Positions 8,517 to 18,697 are shown, numbered from the stretch's first letter. The stretch is 50,370 bases of DNA from Paenibacillus alkaliterrae (GCF_021532375.1 NZ_JAKGAP010000049.1:1-50370); one strand, 5' to 3'. A program made the numbers and translations. Notes: generated by a model from the sequence alone, not told the origin.

Positions 8517-9998
8517 TTAACAACTGCAGCTTTTGTCCGATTCCTCATTGACATAGGTCGGATAGTCATTATCGAAACATGCCAGGCACATGCCGCGATT
8601 GTATGCTCCGTCATTACCGCCAACCGAATCCACAAAGCCTTCCTCGCTCAAAAAGGATAAGGAATCCGCGTTGATTTGCTTCCGGATCTCCTCGACCGTC
8701 CGGCTAGAAGCGATCAGTTCCTTGCGGTCAGGCGTATCGATGCCGTAGTAGCAAGGATTTTTGAAAGGCGGCGATGTAATCCGAACATGCACCTCCGTTG
8801 CCCCTGCCTCGCGAAGCAGATTCACGATCCGTAGGGAGGTCGTGCCGCGCACGATCGAATCGTCAATCATGACGACGCGTTTGCCTTCAACGACTTTACG
8901 GACGGCGGACAGCTTCATCTTTACGCCCTTCTCGCGAAGCTCTTGAGAGGGTTGGATAAACGTCCGGCCGGTATATTTGTTTTTGATCAGGCCAAGCTCG
9001 TAAGGAATGCCGGTTTGCTCCGCATAACCGATCGCCGCCGATATACTCGAATCGGGCACACCCGTTACGATATCCGCATCCACGAACGATTCCTGCGCAA
9101 GCTGGCGGCCCATCCGTTTGCGCGCCGAGTGAATGTTAATGCCATTAATATCGCTGTCCGGACGGGCAAAATAAATATATTCCATCGCGCACGTCGCGCG
9201 GCGCTCTACCTTGGCATATTGATCCTCTCGCATGCCGTCCGCGTCAAAAATGAGCAGCTCCCCCGGCTGAACGTCACGCACGTATTCCGCTCCGATCGAC
9301 TCGAATGCGCATGACTCGGACGAGAACACATAGCCGTCGCCTATGCGACCCATCACGAGCGGACGAAGCCCGTTCGGATCGGATGCAACGAGCAGCTTGT
9401 CGTTCGTCATAATCAGGAAAGCGAAGCCGCCAACAATACGCTGCAAAGCTTCCTTCGCAGCCGTCTCGAATTCCTTTGGCGAGCGGGCAATGAGATGCGC
9501 GATAACTTCCGTGTCGCTGGACGTTTGGAAAATCGAACCCGACATTTCCAGCTCCTTGCGAATTTCCGGCGCATTCACAATATTGCCGTTCGTAGCAACC
9601 GCCAGGTCGCCGTCCCGATAGCGGAAAATAAGCGGCTGCGCATTGGCCAGCTTGCTCTCCCCTGCCGTCGAATAACGAACGTGACCGATGGAGCGGTCGC
9701 CTGCAAGCATATCCAGCTTATCCTTATCGAATACTTCCTTTACGAGGCCCATGCCGCGGTGGTAGGCGAACTTATTGCCGTTCTTCGTATCTACCGTACA
9801 GATGCCCGAGCTTTCTTCACCGCGATGCTGCAGCGCATGCAGGCCGTAATAGGAAAGATTAGACGCGTCGGGGAGATTGAATACCCCGAACACGCCGCAC
9901 TCTTCACGCAATTTATCGAAAATATCGTCCCGGCCAATGCCCTCGTTATAGTGGTCTCCCGTCCATAACAATGGCTCCTGTCTTATTTCATCAGACAT
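8517..9998 (-). CDS. purF: Amidophosphoribosyltransferase
   Basis: A 493-residue glutamine amidotransferase that commits PRPP to purine synthesis and is the usual feedback-inhibited step. After propeptide removal the nucleophile would be the Cys of EECGVFG (residue 34). The PRPP loop [14 protein letters not shown] lies near residue 365. Cysteines in [14 protein letters not shown] and RGMCLACF match the 4Fe-4S ligands of the Bacillus enzyme. The region before Cys34 is 33 residues, longer than the 11-residue B. subtilis propeptide. The start overlaps the end of purL by 16 bases. Confidence 0.97.
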   Translation of the reverse strand: MSDEIRQEPLLWTGDHYNEGIGRDDIFDKLREECGVFGVFNLPDASNLSYYGLHALQHRGEESSGICTVDTKNGNKFAYHRGMGLVKEVFDKDKLDMLAGDRSIGHVRYSTAGESKLANAQPLIFRYRDGDLAVATNGNIVNAPEIRKELEMSGSIFQTSSDTEVIAHLIARSPKEFETAAKEALQRIVGGFAFLIMTNDKLLVASDPNGLRPLVMGRIGDGYVFSSESCAFESIGAEYVRDVQPGELLIFDADGMREDQYAKVERRATCAMEYIYFARPDSDINGINIHSARKRMGRQLAQESFVDADIVTGVPDSSISAAIGYAEQTGIPYELGLIKNKYTGRTFIQPSQELREKGVKMKLSAVRKVVEGKRVVMIDDSIVRGTTSLRIVNLLREAGATEVHVRITSPPFKNPCYYGIDTPDRKELIASSRTVEEIRKQINADSLSFLSEEGFVDSVGGNDGAYNRGMCLACFDNDYPTYVNEESDKSCSC

Positions 9999-12226
9999 GG
10001 AATCGCATCCTTCCAGACCTTCTCCAGTTGTTGTACCGGCGCCTGAATGCCGGCTTTTCCGTTTACGTTAATGGTCAGGCTGCTGCCTTGAACAGTTCCT
10101 ATTTGTGAATGGACAACGCCTTGCTCCGCAAGCAGAGCTTGCAAAGCTGCCGCTTGGTCCGGTTTCGCCGACAGCAAGATACGCGATTGCGATTCGCTGA
10201 ATAACAGGTGATCGGCACGCAGGTCAGTCGTCAAAGCAACTTCCGCGCCAAGGCGGCCGCTGATGCAGGATTCCGCGACAGCAACCGCGATACCGCCCTC
10301 GGACAGATCATGCGCCGATGCTACCAGACCTTTTTGGATAGCGCCTAGAACAGCATCAAGTACTTTCTTTTCCGTCGCAAGGTCAATCTCAGGCGGACGG
10401 CCTGCTGCCGCGCCTTCCAGCACGTATTGCAATTCGCTTCCGCCCAGCTCCGCTTTCGTCTCGCCAACAAGAATAATAATGTCGCCTTCCGCTTTAAATC
10501 CTTGCGTCGTAATGTGATCGATGTCGTGTACGAGTCCAACCATACCGATAACAGGAGTCGGGTAAATCGCACCCTTCGCGTTCTCGTTGTACAAGCTTAC
10601 GTTGCCGCCGATAACCGGCGTATTCAATATCACGCAGGCCTCGGACATGCCGTCGGCCGATTTCTCCAGCTGCCAGAACACTTCCGGCTTCTCCGGGTTG
10701 CCGAAGTTCAGGTTATCCGTAACGGCAAGCGGCTCTGCGCCGGAGCAAACGATGTTGCGGGCCGCTTCCGCAACCGCTATGCGTCCGCCAACCTCAGGAT
10801 CAAGATAAACATAACGTCCATTGCAGTCCGTTGTCATCGCAAGCGCCTTACGCGTGCCGCGAATGGTTACGACTGCCGCATCGGAACCCGGTTGAACGGC
10901 TGTCGATGTGCGAACCATGTAGTCATATTGGTTATATACCCACTCTTTGCTCGCAACAGTCGGAGAAGCCAAAACTTTCTCCAAAGCGCCAGTCAAATCG
11001 GTTACTTCCGCAAAAGCCGCCGTGTCTACTTTTGCATTCTCGCTATAGTAAGCAGGCTCTTTCGATGGCTTATCATATACCGGACACTCGTCTACGAGCG
11101 CTTTGACCGGCATATCGGCAACCTCTTCTCCTTTATGGAACAAACGAAGACGTCCGTCATCGGTTACTTTACCAACTTTGGCGCAAATAATGCCCCAACG
11201 GTCAAAAATTTCTTTCGCCTGCGCTTCATGCTGAGGCTCTACGACGAAGAGCATGCGCTCTTGCGACTCAGATAGCATCATTTCGTAAGGCGTCATGCCT
11301 GTTTCGCGCTGCGGCACCTCGTCGAGGTAAAGCTCAAGGCCGTTGCCCGCTTTGGAAGCCATCTCCGCGCTGGAGCAAGTAAGACCCGCCGCTCCCATAT
11401 CTTGAATGCCGAGGACGATGCCGGAGTCGATGAGCTCAAGAGTAGCTTCCATAACGAGCTTCTCCATAAACGGATCGCCGACCTGTACCGCGGTACGTTT
11501 CTCTTCGGATTCTTCAGACAATTCAACGGAAGCGAAGGTTGCGCCGTGAATACCGTCGCGGCCGGTTGCAGGACCGACATAGAATACCGGGTTGCCTACC
11601 CCTTTAGCGACGCCGCGCTGAATTTTATCGTGATCGATAAGGCCTACGCACATCGCGTTCACGAGCGGGTTGCCCTCATAGCTTTCGTCGAACATGACTT
11701 CGCCCGCAACCGTCGGAATGCCGATACAGTTGCCGTAGCCGGCTATACCGCTTACGACATGCTCGAATAAATATTTAACGCGTTCATTCTCCAGGCGGCC
11801 GAAGCGCAAGCTGTTCAGCAAAGCAACTGGACGAGCGCCCATCGAGAAAATGTCGCGAATAATGCCGCCCACGCCTGTCGCCGCGCCCTGGAAAGGCTCA
11901 ACCGCCGATGGGTGGTTATGCGATTCGATTTTGAATACGACCGCTTGATTGTCGCCGATATCAACGATACCCGCGCCTTCGCCCGGTCCCATCAGGACGC
12001 GGGGTCCGGTGACCGGGAATTTCTTCAGGATCGGCTTGGAGTTTTTGTAGGAGCAGTGCTCCGACCACATCACGCTGAATACGCCAATTTCCGTATAGTT
12101 TGGCTTACGGCCCAGAAAGCCGCAAATTAGCTCATATTCATAATCGGATACGCCAAATTGGCTGTAAATTTTCTGATCGGCTATTTGTTCCGCCGTCGGT
12201 TCCTTAGCCGTTAACTGCTGCGCCAT
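9983..12226 (-). CDS. purL: Phosphoribosylformylglycinamidine synthase subunit II
   Basis: A 747-residue catalytic subunit of the PurSQL complex, which converts FGAR to FGAM with ATP and ammonia from PurQ. The length is that of the small, Gram-positive PurL. Recognisable parts: [16 protein letters not shown] near the N-terminus, [21 protein letters not shown], and the second ATP-binding half with [15 protein letters not shown]. The start at 12226 is preceded by GGAGGG with 6-base spacing; an ATG six codons earlier overlaps that site. It overlaps purQ by 23 bases and purF by 16. Confidence 0.97.
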   Translation of the reverse strand: MAQQLTAKEPTAEQIADQKIYSQFGVSDYEYELICGFLGRKPNYTEIGVFSVMWSEHCSYKNSKPILKKFPVTGPRVLMGPGEGAGIVDIGDNQAVVFKIESHNHPSAVEPFQGAATGVGGIIRDIFSMGARPVALLNSLRFGRLENERVKYLFEHVVSGIAGYGNCIGIPTVAGEVMFDESYEGNPLVNAMCVGLIDHDKIQRGVAKGVGNPVFYVGPATGRDGIHGATFASVELSEESEEKRTAVQVGDPFMEKLVMEATLELIDSGIVLGIQDMGAAGLTCSSAEMASKAGNGLELYLDEVPQRETGMTPYEMMLSESQERMLFVVEPQHEAQAKEIFDRWGIICAKVGKVTDDGRLRLFHKGEEVADMPVKALVDECPVYDKPSKEPAYYSENAKVDTAAFAEVTDLTGALEKVLASPTVASKEWVYNQYDYMVRTSTAVQPGSDAAVVTIRGTRKALAMTTDCNGRYVYLDPEVGGRIAVAEAARNIVCSGAEPLAVTDNLNFGNPEKPEVFWQLEKSADGMSEACVILNTPVIGGNVSLYNENAKGAIYPTPVIGMVGLVHDIDHITTQGFKAEGDIIILVGETKAELGGSELQYVLEGAAAGRPPEIDLATEKKVLDAVLGAIQKGLVASAHDLSEGGIAVAVAESCISGRLGAEVALTTDLRADHLLFSESQSRILLSAKPDQAAALQALLAEQGVVHSQIGTVQGSSLTINVNGKAGIQAPVQQLEKVWKDAIPCLMK

Positions 12227-12899
12227 GTTGTTCCCTCCATGCATTCAAAATCGATGTAAACATCCGTTTGCCGTCTTCCGAGCCCATCAATTGATCGACT
12301 GCGCGCTCAGGGTGAGGCATCATGCCTACCACGTTGCCCGCTTTGTTGCGAATACCCGCAATGTTCTCTATCGAGCCGTTCGGGTTCGTGTCGCCCGCAT
12401 AGCGGAACACGATTTGGTTGTTCGCTTTAAGCTCAGCCAGCGTAGCGTCATCGCAATAGTAGTTGCCTTCGCCGTGCGCGATCGGAATATTTATCATTTC
12501 ACCTTGCGAATATTGGTTTGTAAAGGCTGTGTTGTTGTTAACCACTTCAAGCTGCTCCTGCTGGCAAACGAATTTTAATCCGTTATTGCGGATCAAAGCG
12601 CCCGGCAGAAGGCCTGCTTCCGTCAAAATTTGAAAGCCGTTGCAGATGCCAAGAATATATTTGCCGGCTTCAGCCGCTTTTTTCACTTCATTCATGACAT
12701 TCGCGAACTGAGCGATCGCTCCGCAGCGCAGGTAGTCGCCGTAGGAGAAGCCGCCCGGCACAAGAATCGCGTCATAAGCGGAAAGATCCGTAGTCGTATG
12801 CCAAACATAGTCAACGGACTGGCCGATGGTGTCCTCTACTGCTTTGTAGCAGTCGATGTCGCAGTTGGAGCCGGGAAATACGAGTACCGCAAACTTCAT
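12204..12899 (-). CDS. purQ: Phosphoribosylformylglycinamidine synthase subunit I (glutaminase)
   Basis: A 231-residue class I glutamine amidotransferase feeding ammonia to PurL. The nucleophile is Cys86 in GICNGFQ, with the His-Glu pair in [10 protein letters not shown] near the C-terminus; FPGSNCD at the N-terminus is typical. The ATG at 12899 follows GGAGGGATAAGGCG, whose GGAGGG lies inside the end of purS, so the genes are coupled. The gene overlaps purL by 23 bases. Confidence 0.97.
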   Translation of the reverse strand: MKFAVLVFPGSNCDIDCYKAVEDTIGQSVDYVWHTTTDLSAYDAILVPGGFSYGDYLRCGAIAQFANVMNEVKKAAEAGKYILGICNGFQILTEAGLLPGALIRNNGLKFVCQQEQLEVVNNNTAFTNQYSQGEMINIPIAHGEGNYYCDDATLAELKANNQIVFRYAGDTNPNGSIENIAGIRNKAGNVVGMMPHPERAVDQLMGSEDGKRMFTSILNAWREQHGAAVNG

Positions 12900-12903
12900 C
12901 GCC

Positions 12904-13146
12904 TTATCCCTCCAGTTCAAAACGGAAGTCTTCTACAACCGTGTTCGCGAACAGCTTCTCGCACATCGCTTTGATGCGTGTTTCCGCTTCTGCGCGGTCA
13001 GTCGTGTCAAGCTCAACTTCCAAGTATTTGCCGATGCGTACCTTTTCAACTTCGGAGAAGCCCAGCGTGTGGAGCGCTCCTTGTACAGCTGTTCCTTGCG
13101 GATCCAAAACGTTTTGCTTGATGGTGACGTAGACGGTTGCCTTCAT
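12904..13146 (-). CDS. purS: FGAM synthase subunit PurS
   Basis: An 80-residue protein that bridges PurL and PurQ and is needed for ammonia transfer in organisms with the small PurL. The sequence [22 protein letters not shown] and the [18 protein letters not shown] segment match the family. AGGAGG precedes the ATG by 6 bases. Only 4 bases separate it from purQ, but a 276-base gap without a gene separates it from purC upstream. Confidence 0.95.
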   Translation of the reverse strand: MKATVYVTIKQNVLDPQGTAVQGALHTLGFSEVEKVRIGKYLEVELDTTDRAEAETRIKAMCEKLFANTVVEDFRFELEG

Positions 13147-13422
13147 AATAGCCTCCTGGAAATGTAAGTTTTCTCGAAAGGCAGATTATATGTGATAATC
13201 GCATTGCCGCGGGGGTTATTGTCTACGTCGCATTCGAAGCCAGGAAATTTGGATTACACGCTTTGCGGTAATTTCCCGGTCTTCAAGATGCGATCGCTGT
13301 CGCTCTACGACAACAACCCCGCACGCTTTGCTCATCCACATATTATAAAAACCTTTGCGAGTATGGTCGGTGAAGCAGTGGGAGCAGCCGCGCTTTGTGC
13401 GCTGGCCGCCGGGCTCTCGTTT
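13147..13422 (-). other. Unusually long intra-operon gap between purC and purS
   Basis: All other junctions in this operon are under 220 bases and most overlap. I find no credible gene: a 78-codon plus-strand frame (13192-13428) and a 41-codon minus-strand frame both lack ribosome sites and recognisable sequence. Two TATAAT hexamers occur on the minus strand, but neither has a good -35. The gap may be a scar of gene replacement or contain an internal promoter for purSQLFMNHD. Confidence 0.5.
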
Positions 13423-14319
13423 CTATAATTCAACGCCGGTTAAGCGGCGGTAGATGTCACGGTAGCGGGCCGTTGTTTCGGCTACTACGGATTCGGGTAG
13501 CGGCGCCGGCTTGCTGTCGCGGTCCCAGTCGGAGCCGAGCAGGTAGGTGCGTACCGGTTCTTTGTCCATGCTGTCGATCTCGATGTCGTAAGCATAGTTC
13601 CCCTCTGCCCAGAAGCGGGAAGAGTCCGGCGTAAAGATTTCGTCGATTAGAATAACTTTGCCGTCGATGAGTCCGAATTCGAATTTGCAATCGGCAAGGA
13701 TGATGCCGTGCTCCGCACAATAGCCGTGAGCGAACTTATAAAGCTTGATGCTGCGGTCGCGAAGCTCTTCGGCCAGCTCGGCACCGACCATTTCAGCCAT
13801 TTTTTCGAACGGGATATCCTCGTCGTGGCCGACGTCGTTTTTCGCTGCCGGGGTGAAGATTGGAGCGGCAAAACGCTCGTTTTTGCGCATGCCTGCCGGA
13901 AGCTCGATGCCGTTAATCGCGGACGTTTGTTGGTATTGTCTCCAACCTCCGCCCGTGATATAGCCCCGAACGACACATTCGATGTCGATGCGCTCCGCTT
14001 TGCGGGTAACCATGATGCGGTTTTTGAGCAGCTCGGGCTCCGTTACGATATCGCCAAGCTTCTCAACATCGGTATGAACGACGTGGTTGACTTGAATATC
14101 GTCCGTTTGCTCGAACCAGTAAGCGGACAGGCGGTTAAGCACGTTGCCTTTGTCCGGTACGGCCGGGTCAAGCACATAGTCGAAGGCGGAGATGCGGTCG
14201 GTTACGACGATCAGGAAATGCTCTCCAAGGTCGTAGAGCTCGCGCACCTTGCCTTTGTAGATAAGCGGAGCCTTAATATAATCGACAGCCGTCGATAGAG
14301 CTTGCGCTTGTGCAGTCAT
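13423..14319 (-). CDS. purC: SAICAR synthase, long form
   Basis: A 298-residue ATP-dependent ligase joining aspartate to CAIR. Hallmarks: YKGKVRELYDLG (ATP loop, residues ~21-32), TDRISAFDYVL, RNIMV-type segment with VVRGYITGGGWRQYQ, LADCKFEFG and LIDEIFTPDSSRFW. At 298 residues it is longer than the ~240-residue B. subtilis PurC and resembles the ~300-residue form known from yeast Ade1 and several bacteria. It sits 16 bases after purB and before the long gap to purS. Confidence 0.95.
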   Translation of the reverse strand: MTAQAQALSTAVDYIKAPLIYKGKVRELYDLGEHFLIVVTDRISAFDYVLDPAVPDKGNVLNRLSAYWFEQTDDIQVNHVVHTDVEKLGDIVTEPELLKNRIMVTRKAERIDIECVVRGYITGGGWRQYQQTSAINGIELPAGMRKNERFAAPIFTPAAKNDVGHDEDIPFEKMAEMVGAELAEELRDRSIKLYKFAHGYCAEHGIILADCKFEFGLIDGKVILIDEIFTPDSSRFWAEGNYAYDIEIDSMDKEPVRTYLLGSDWDRDSKPAPLPESVVAETTARYRDIYRRLTGVEL

Positions 14320-14335
14320 TCAGGCCAGCCTCCCC

Positions 14336-15631
14336 TTAAATCAATCCCAACCGGGTGAAAATCGTATTCACATGCTTCAGATGCCACGCCGGATTGAAGC
14401 AGTCGTCGATTTCTTCCGTCGTCAGCACGCTTGTAATTTCCTCCGTCTCGCCGATGATGTCACGGAACTGGCGCTGCGTTTCCCAAGCCTGCATCGCGCG
14501 CGGTTGAACTGTGTCATAAGCTTTCTCGCGGCTGAAGCCTTTGTCGATCAGCTTCGTCAATACGCGGCCGGAGAAAGGTACGCCGTATGTCGCCTGCATG
14601 TTGCGCTTCATGTTTTCCGGGAACACGGTCAGGTTGTTGATGATGTTGCCCAAACGGTTCAGCATGTAGTTAAGCAGCATCGTTGCATCCGGCAAAATAA
14701 TACGTTCAACAGACGAGTGGCTGATGTCGCGTTCATGCCAGAGCGGCACGTTCTCGTAAGCTGTAACCATATGTCCGCGAATAACGCGGGACAAGCCGGA
14801 AATGTTCTCGCAGCCGATCGGGTTACGCTTATGCGGCATGGCCGACGAGCCTTTTTGCCCTTTGGCGAATGGCTCTTCAACTTCACGGAACTCACTCTTC
14901 TGCAAAGCGCGAATTTCAGTTGCGAATTTATCAAGCGATGAAGCAACTAGCGCAAGTGTCGCCATGTATTCGGCATGACGGTCACGCTGAAGCGTCTGTG
15001 TCGATATCGGAGCAGCTGTTATGCCGAGCTTCTTGCAAACGAACTCTTCAACAAATGGATCGATGTCTGCAAAGGTACCGACAGCACCGGACATTTTGCC
15101 GAATTGGACGCCGTTTGCCGCATGGTGGAAACGTTCCAGGTTACGCTTCATTTCCTCGTACCAAAGCGCCATTTTCAAGCCGAAGGTCGTTGGCTGCGCG
15201 TGAACGCCGTGCGTACGGCCCATCATCGGCGTATCTTTGTATTGGATGGCTTTATCGCGAAGAATCTCGATAAAACGTTCGATGTCCTTGACTAGAATTT
15301 CGTTAGCTTGGAGAAGCAGATAGCCGATCGCCGTGTCCACGACGTCCGTAGAAGTCAGGCCGTAGTGTACCCATTTGCCTTCAGGACCAGCCTTCTCGGA
15401 TACGGCGCGCGTGAACGCGATAACGTCATGGCGGGTATCCTGTTCGATTTCATAAATGCGGTCGATATCGAAGTCGGCGGAAGCGCGCAGCGCTGCAACG
15501 TCTTCTTTCGGAATAACGCCGAGCTCGGACCAAGCCTCGCATGCGCAAAGCTCAACCTCAAGCCAAGCTCTGAATTTGTTTTCCTCTGTCCATATGGCTC
15601 TCATTTCCGGTCTGCTGTAACGCTCTAACAT
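14336..15631 (-). CDS. purB: Adenylosuccinate lyase
   Basis: A 431-residue lyase of the fumarase/aspartase superfamily, used twice: SAICAR to AICAR plus fumarate, and adenylosuccinate to AMP. The signature [16 protein letters not shown] carries the catalytic Ser; TSTDVVDTA and [16 protein letters not shown] are the other two conserved regions. The start [14 protein letters not shown] matches family N-termini; the longer reading frame upstream runs into purK and is discarded. AGGTG precedes the ATG, and only 7 bases separate it from purK. Confidence 0.97.
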   Translation of the reverse strand: MLERYSRPEMRAIWTEENKFRAWLEVELCACEAWSELGVIPKEDVAALRASADFDIDRIYEIEQDTRHDVIAFTRAVSEKAGPEGKWVHYGLTSTDVVDTAIGYLLLQANEILVKDIERFIEILRDKAIQYKDTPMMGRTHGVHAQPTTFGLKMALWYEEMKRNLERFHHAANGVQFGKMSGAVGTFADIDPFVEEFVCKKLGITAAPISTQTLQRDRHAEYMATLALVASSLDKFATEIRALQKSEFREVEEPFAKGQKGSSAMPHKRNPIGCENISGLSRVIRGHMVTAYENVPLWHERDISHSSVERIILPDATMLLNYMLNRLGNIINNLTVFPENMKRNMQATYGVPFSGRVLTKLIDKGFSREKAYDTVQPRAMQAWETQRQFRDIIGETEEITSVLTTEEIDDCFNPAWHLKHVNTIFTRLGLI

Positions 15632-15638
15632 CAATTCT

Positions 15639-16814
15639 TCACACCTTCCAAATAGTTGTTTCTTCAATCCAGTCAAGCGCAGCGTCCGTGTCCGGCGCCA
15701 AAACGTTGACATGGCCCATTTTCCGCTTCACGACCGCTTCCTTCTTCCCGTACAAATGCGCCTTCGGCGAAACCTTCAACCGCTCCGCCGCTTCATCCTG
15801 ACGCGACATCCGTTCCAGCAGCGGCTCGACATGCTCGCCGAGCACATTAACCATCACGACCGGGCTCATCAGCGCCGTATCGCCCAGCGGCAGGTTGCAA
15901 ACCGCGCGTACATGCTGCTCGAACTGCGAGGTTCGGCAAGCCTCCATTGTGTAGTGGCCGCTATTATGCGGCCGCGGCGCCAGCTCGTTCACGAACAGCT
16001 CGCCGTCAGCCGTATAGAACAGCTCGACTGCGATAAGCCCGATAACGCCAAGTCCTTCAGCGATCCGCATCGCCAGCCGTTCCGCCTCGCGCTGTACGTC
16101 CACGCTGACTCTTGCGGGAACGATGGATACATGCAATATATTATCGACGTGTATATTTTCCGCAACGGGGAAAGCTTTTATTTCACCCTGCGGATTTCTC
16201 GCCGCTATAACCGATAATTCTTTATCGAAACGGATGAATTGCTCAAGCACCAGCTGGACGCCGGCAAGGGAGAGCGTTTCATAGGCTTCCTCAATTTCCG
16301 ATTCGCTGCGGATGACCCATTGGCCCTTGCCGTCGTAGCCGCCCATCGCGGTCTTCAGCACGCATGGCGTACCGAAGCGGCTCACAGCCTCGCGAAGCTC
16401 GTCTACGCTGCGGATCTCGCTGTACGGCGCCACTCTCACGCCTGCCGCTTCGATCGCCCGCTTCTCGCGAAGGCGGTGCTGCGTCGTGTACAGCAGCTTG
16501 CTGCCCTGCGGCACGTACGATTCTGCCATCAGCATCGCCGCTACATCGGCATCGACGTTTTCGAATTCGTACGTGATGACATCCGAACGCTTCGCCAGCT
16601 CGCGCGCCGCCTCGCGATTGTCATAAGCCGCGACGATCTGCTCCGCTACCTGCCCGGCCGGCGCATCCGGCGACGGATCCAGCGCTACGAACCGGTAACC
16701 CATCGCGCTGCCTGCGTTCGCCATCATGCGGCCCAGCTGACCGCCGCCGAGAATGCCGATCGTACTGCCCGGCAGCAGCGTCTTCGGCTGCTGCTTGTCC
16801 GCTTCGCAACTCAT
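15639..16814 (-). CDS. purK: N5-carboxyaminoimidazole ribonucleotide synthase
   Basis: A 391-residue ATP-grasp enzyme that carboxylates AIR with bicarbonate. N-terminal [13 protein letters not shown] is the nucleotide-fold loop; [15 protein letters not shown] near residue 155 is the ATP-grasp loop; [18 protein letters not shown] is the family signature. The first 16 residues are extra and unconserved. Its ATG overlaps the purE TGA (ATGA), so the pair that acts consecutively is translationally coupled. Confidence 0.97.
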   Translation of the reverse strand: MSCEADKQQPKTLLPGSTIGILGGGQLGRMMANAGSAMGYRFVALDPSPDAPAGQVAEQIVAAYDNREAARELAKRSDVITYEFENVDADVAAMLMAESYVPQGSKLLYTTQHRLREKRAIEAAGVRVAPYSEIRSVDELREAVSRFGTPCVLKTAMGGYDGKGQWVIRSESEIEEAYETLSLAGVQLVLEQFIRFDKELSVIAARNPQGEIKAFPVAENIHVDNILHVSIVPARVSVDVQREAERLAMRIAEGLGVIGLIAVELFYTADGELFVNELAPRPHNSGHYTMEACRTSQFEQHVRAVCNLPLGDTALMSPVVMVNVLGEHVEPLLERMSRQDEAAERLKVSPKAHLYGKKEAVVKRKMGHVNVLAPDTDAALDWIEETTIWKV

Positions 16815-17296
16815 AGCGTTTCACTGCTTTCCAATACTTCCTGCTTCACGCGCTCGCGCCGCGCTTCCACGCGCGCTTGCACCTCGGGATCGAATGCTCC
16901 GATCATTTGCGCGGCAAGCAAGCCTGCATTCGTACCGCCCGCATTGCCGATCGCTACAGTCGCGACCGGAATGCCGCCCGGCATTTGCACGATGGAGAGC
17001 AGTGAATCCAGCCCGCTCAAATTCGATGATTTCACGGGAACGCCAATAACCGGCAAAATCGTCTTCGCAGCGACCATGCCGGGCAAATGCGCAGCTCCGC
17101 CGGCTCCGGCTATAATCACCTTAAGCCCGCGCTCTACCGCAGTTTCCGCGTATTCAAACATTAAATCCGGCGTCCGATGCGCCGAAACGACCTTTTTCTC
17201 ATAAGGAATTTGCAATTCCTCCAGAATGTCGCAGGCTAGTTTCATTGTGTCCCAATCCGATTTGCTGCCCATGATGACGCCCACCTTCGCAGACAT
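16811..17296 (-). CDS. purE: N5-CAIR mutase
   Basis: A 161-residue enzyme that moves the carboxylate from N5 to C4 of the imidazole ring. Motifs: [10 protein letters not shown] (phosphate loop, residues 9-18), VVSAHRTPD with the catalytic His, [13 protein letters not shown], and [21 protein letters not shown]. The start [14 protein letters not shown] is chosen by family comparison; 37 further upstream codons are open but belong to the leader. First gene of the operon, about 330 bases downstream of the promoter with a guanine riboswitch between. Confidence 0.97.
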   Translation of the reverse strand: MSAKVGVIMGSKSDWDTMKLACDILEELQIPYEKKVVSAHRTPDLMFEYAETAVERGLKVIIAGAGGAAHLPGMVAAKTILPVIGVPVKSSNLSGLDSLLSIVQMPGGIPVATVAIGNAGGTNAGLLAAQMIGAFDPEVQARVEARRERVKQEVLESSETL

Positions 17297-17519
17297 GCGA
17301 TCAAACCCACTTTCGTGTATAAGATTAAAATTCACTTCAATGAACATAACAAAGCGGTGCGGCAATAGCCAAAGAGACAACAGAAGGCTGCCCCGTAAGA
17401 GAGGCAACCTATGTCCAGTCCGTAGGGCATCAAAAGCTGCGCTTATGCTTTATGGCGGGCCGAACCGCGTCGTATACATCTCGACATGAGGCTCGATTCC
17501 GCTTGTCGAATCATTTTCG
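17297..17519 (-). other. purE leader downstream of the riboswitch
   Basis: This 223-base untranslated stretch should contain the riboswitch expression platform. Several inverted segments exist on the minus strand (CGACA/TGTCG next to the aptamer, GGCAGCC with GGCTATTGCC farther down), but I see no hairpin followed by a clear U-tract. The on/off mechanism therefore cannot be read directly. No gene is visible. Confidence 0.45.
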
Positions 17520-17583
17520 CTCGTAGTCCGAAAATTAAAGTTTCCGGGTAGAAACATTCGGCCTTATCCCAAATAAATACGAG
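17520..17583 (-). promoter_or_regulatory. Guanine riboswitch aptamer (purine class)
   Basis: On the minus strand P1 is CTCGTA/TACGAG, P2 is TTTGG/CCGAA with loop GATAAGG, the conserved joining segment TGTTTCTACC follows, then P3 CCGGAAA/TTTTCGG with loop CTTTAAT, then GACTACG. The C in GACTAC (position 74 in the usual numbering) indicates guanine/hypoxanthine rather than adenine. The P3 loop departs from the usual CCGTAAA, so the loop-loop contact may be weak. It sits between the promoter and purE, as in B. subtilis, where guanine switches the operon off. Confidence 0.9.
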
Positions 17584-17626
17584 ATCATTTTTCTTTGGGC
17601 GGCATGCTCCGCCTCAAACCTTCTCT

Positions 17627-17655
17627 AGTTTATCGAATCGCCAATCTACTGTCAA
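17627..17655 (-). promoter_or_regulatory. pur operon promoter
   Basis: On the minus strand TTGACA (17650-17655) and TAAACT (17627-17632) are spaced 17 bases apart. Transcription would begin about 35-40 bases before the riboswitch. It adjoins the PurBox-like sites. Confidence 0.8.
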
Positions 17656-17657
17656 TA

Positions 17658-17702
17658 AAATACGAACATTAAATTAGGATGCTTTTATAAAGGTTCGCTT
17701 TT
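17658..17702. promoter_or_regulatory. Two PurR box-like sites in inverted orientation
   Basis: The Bacillus PurBox consensus is AWWWCCGAACWWT. Plus-strand 17658-17670 reads AAATACGAACATT (one mismatch). Minus-strand 17690-17702 reads AAAAGCGAACCTT (two mismatches). Their opposed orientation and ~19-base separation, just upstream of the -35, match the arrangement of PurR control regions. Together with the riboswitch this gives control by PRPP/PurR and by guanine. The bases between 17703 and 17940 show no gene. Confidence 0.7.
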
Positions 17703-17940
17703 CTGACTTAATGAATCGGAAAATGAGAACAGTTTGCCCAAAAACAGGTGTTTCGACCGCATTTATTTCCAACCCCCCCCGTATGCTAAACCTGTTTTCT
17801 TATTGTTCCCATTAATCGGCATTACTTCCGCTGAAGTTATGAGATTATGACTCATGCATTTCACTGAATTAATTGGTAATTGTGAGAAACTATGCTCGAA
17901 TGTACTGATCAAGTCTTAACGGAGTCAATTAAACAGTAAG

Positions 17941-18039
17941 GTGATTGGTGTAACAGGCAGTAATGGCAAAACAACAGTTAAGGACATTTTTGCTTCAATA
18001 TTAAGTACTAAGTATAAAGTTCATAACTTAGCAAAAACC
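17941..18039 (+). pseudogene. Fragment of murF (UDP-MurNAc-tripeptide D-Ala-D-Ala ligase)
   Basis: Thirty-three codons read VIGVTGSNGKTTVKDIF and continue ASILSTKYKVHNLAKT. This is the ATP-binding P-loop region of MurF-type Mur ligases (GSNGKTT followed by KD). The frame has no plausible start or ribosome site: an in-frame TAA lies 8 codons upstream. The homology stops at a transcription terminator, so more than 90% of a normal ~450-residue gene is missing. It must be a remnant or a recombination by-product; a functional murF presumably exists elsewhere. The near-perfect motif suggests recent origin or an unusual selective reason. Confidence 0.7.
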
Positions 18040-18073
18040 AGCCTAACACTCTTCGTGTTTGTGACTGGTTTTT
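18034..18073 (+). terminator. Terminator abutting the murF fragment
   Basis: Outer stem AAAACCAG/CTGGTTTT and inner stem AACAC/GTGTT with loop TCTTC, followed by TTTGTTTT on the plus strand. It overlaps the last bases of the murF-like reading frame. The minus-strand nitroreductase also ends 55 bases away, and the A-rich left side could make the element work in both directions. Confidence 0.75.
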
Positions 18074-18127
18074 GTTTTAGTTCAATACCGCTCTATCTTT
18101 GGTTCCACGGAGCAGTCTCGCTTTCCG

Positions 18128-18697
18128 TTACTCCACCCAGACCGTTTTCGCCGTTGCCGGAATGCGCTGCGGCTCGATTGGCGACATATCCGGGTAGCCA
18201 AGGTACACAAACCCGACGAGCTGCTCATCCGCCGTTAATCCAAACGTTTCCTTCATGAGTGGATGATACATCGGATCGCCCGAGCGCCAAATAGCGCCGA
18301 GCCCGCTGGCATGCGCGGCGAGCAGCAGATTTTGCACCGCCGCCTGAACGGCGGCCAGCTCCTCCGCAAGCACCGCCCGCGGGTCGTTCGAAGGCGCGCA
18401 TACCGCCGCAATCACAACCGGCGCCCGGTATGCCTTCGCCCGATCCTTCGCGAGGCGCTCCTCCAGCGGCTCGCCGCTAAGCTCCGGCACGGCGGCAGCC
18501 GATACGCGCGCGTAACCTTCAGCCAGCCTCGCCCTGCCTTCGCCTGTCATCACGATGAACTTCCATGGCTGCGTGTTGTGATGGCTTGGCGCCCACACCG
18601 CAGCTTCCAGCAGCTTCTCAATAATCGCTCGGTCAACGGGATCCTTCTTCACCCTCCCGATCGTTCTCCGCGTTCGAATCGCCTCTTCCACGTTCAT
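18128..18697 (-). CDS. Nitroreductase family protein
   Basis: A 189-residue flavin (FMN) oxidoreductase. N-terminal RTRRTIGRVKKDPVDR and WAPSHHNTQPWKFIVMTG carry the FMN-phosphate and ring contacts; LLLAAHASGLGAIWRSGD in the C-terminal half completes the FMN site; the end (VGFVYLGYPD) is typical. It resembles the YdjA/YfkO group of small NAD(P)H nitroreductases; the natural substrate is unknown. ATG at 18697 has GGAGGG about 10 bases upstream; a GTG six codons earlier overlaps that site. It lies 72 bases beyond modB, in the same direction, so co-transcription is possible. Confidence 0.9.
   Translation of the reverse strand: MNVEEAIRTRRTIGRVKKDPVDRAIIEKLLEAAVWAPSHHNTQPWKFIVMTGEGRARLAEGYARVSAAAVPELSGEPLEERLAKDRAKAYRAPVVIAAVCAPSNDPRAVLAEELAAVQAAVQNLLLAAHASGLGAIWRSGDPMYHPLMKETFGLTADEQLVGFVYLGYPDMSPIEPQRIPATAKTVWVE

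Noticed and set aside
13192..13428. 78-codon plus-strand frame in the purC-purS gap, ending in a hydrophobic stretch
   Set aside because: No ribosome binding site, runs into purC antisense, and no recognisable similarity; the gap is better treated as non-coding.
16811..17407. Longer purE start at 17407
   Set aside because: The extra 37 residues lie in the leader, are unconserved and lack a ribosome site; the family start is at 17296.
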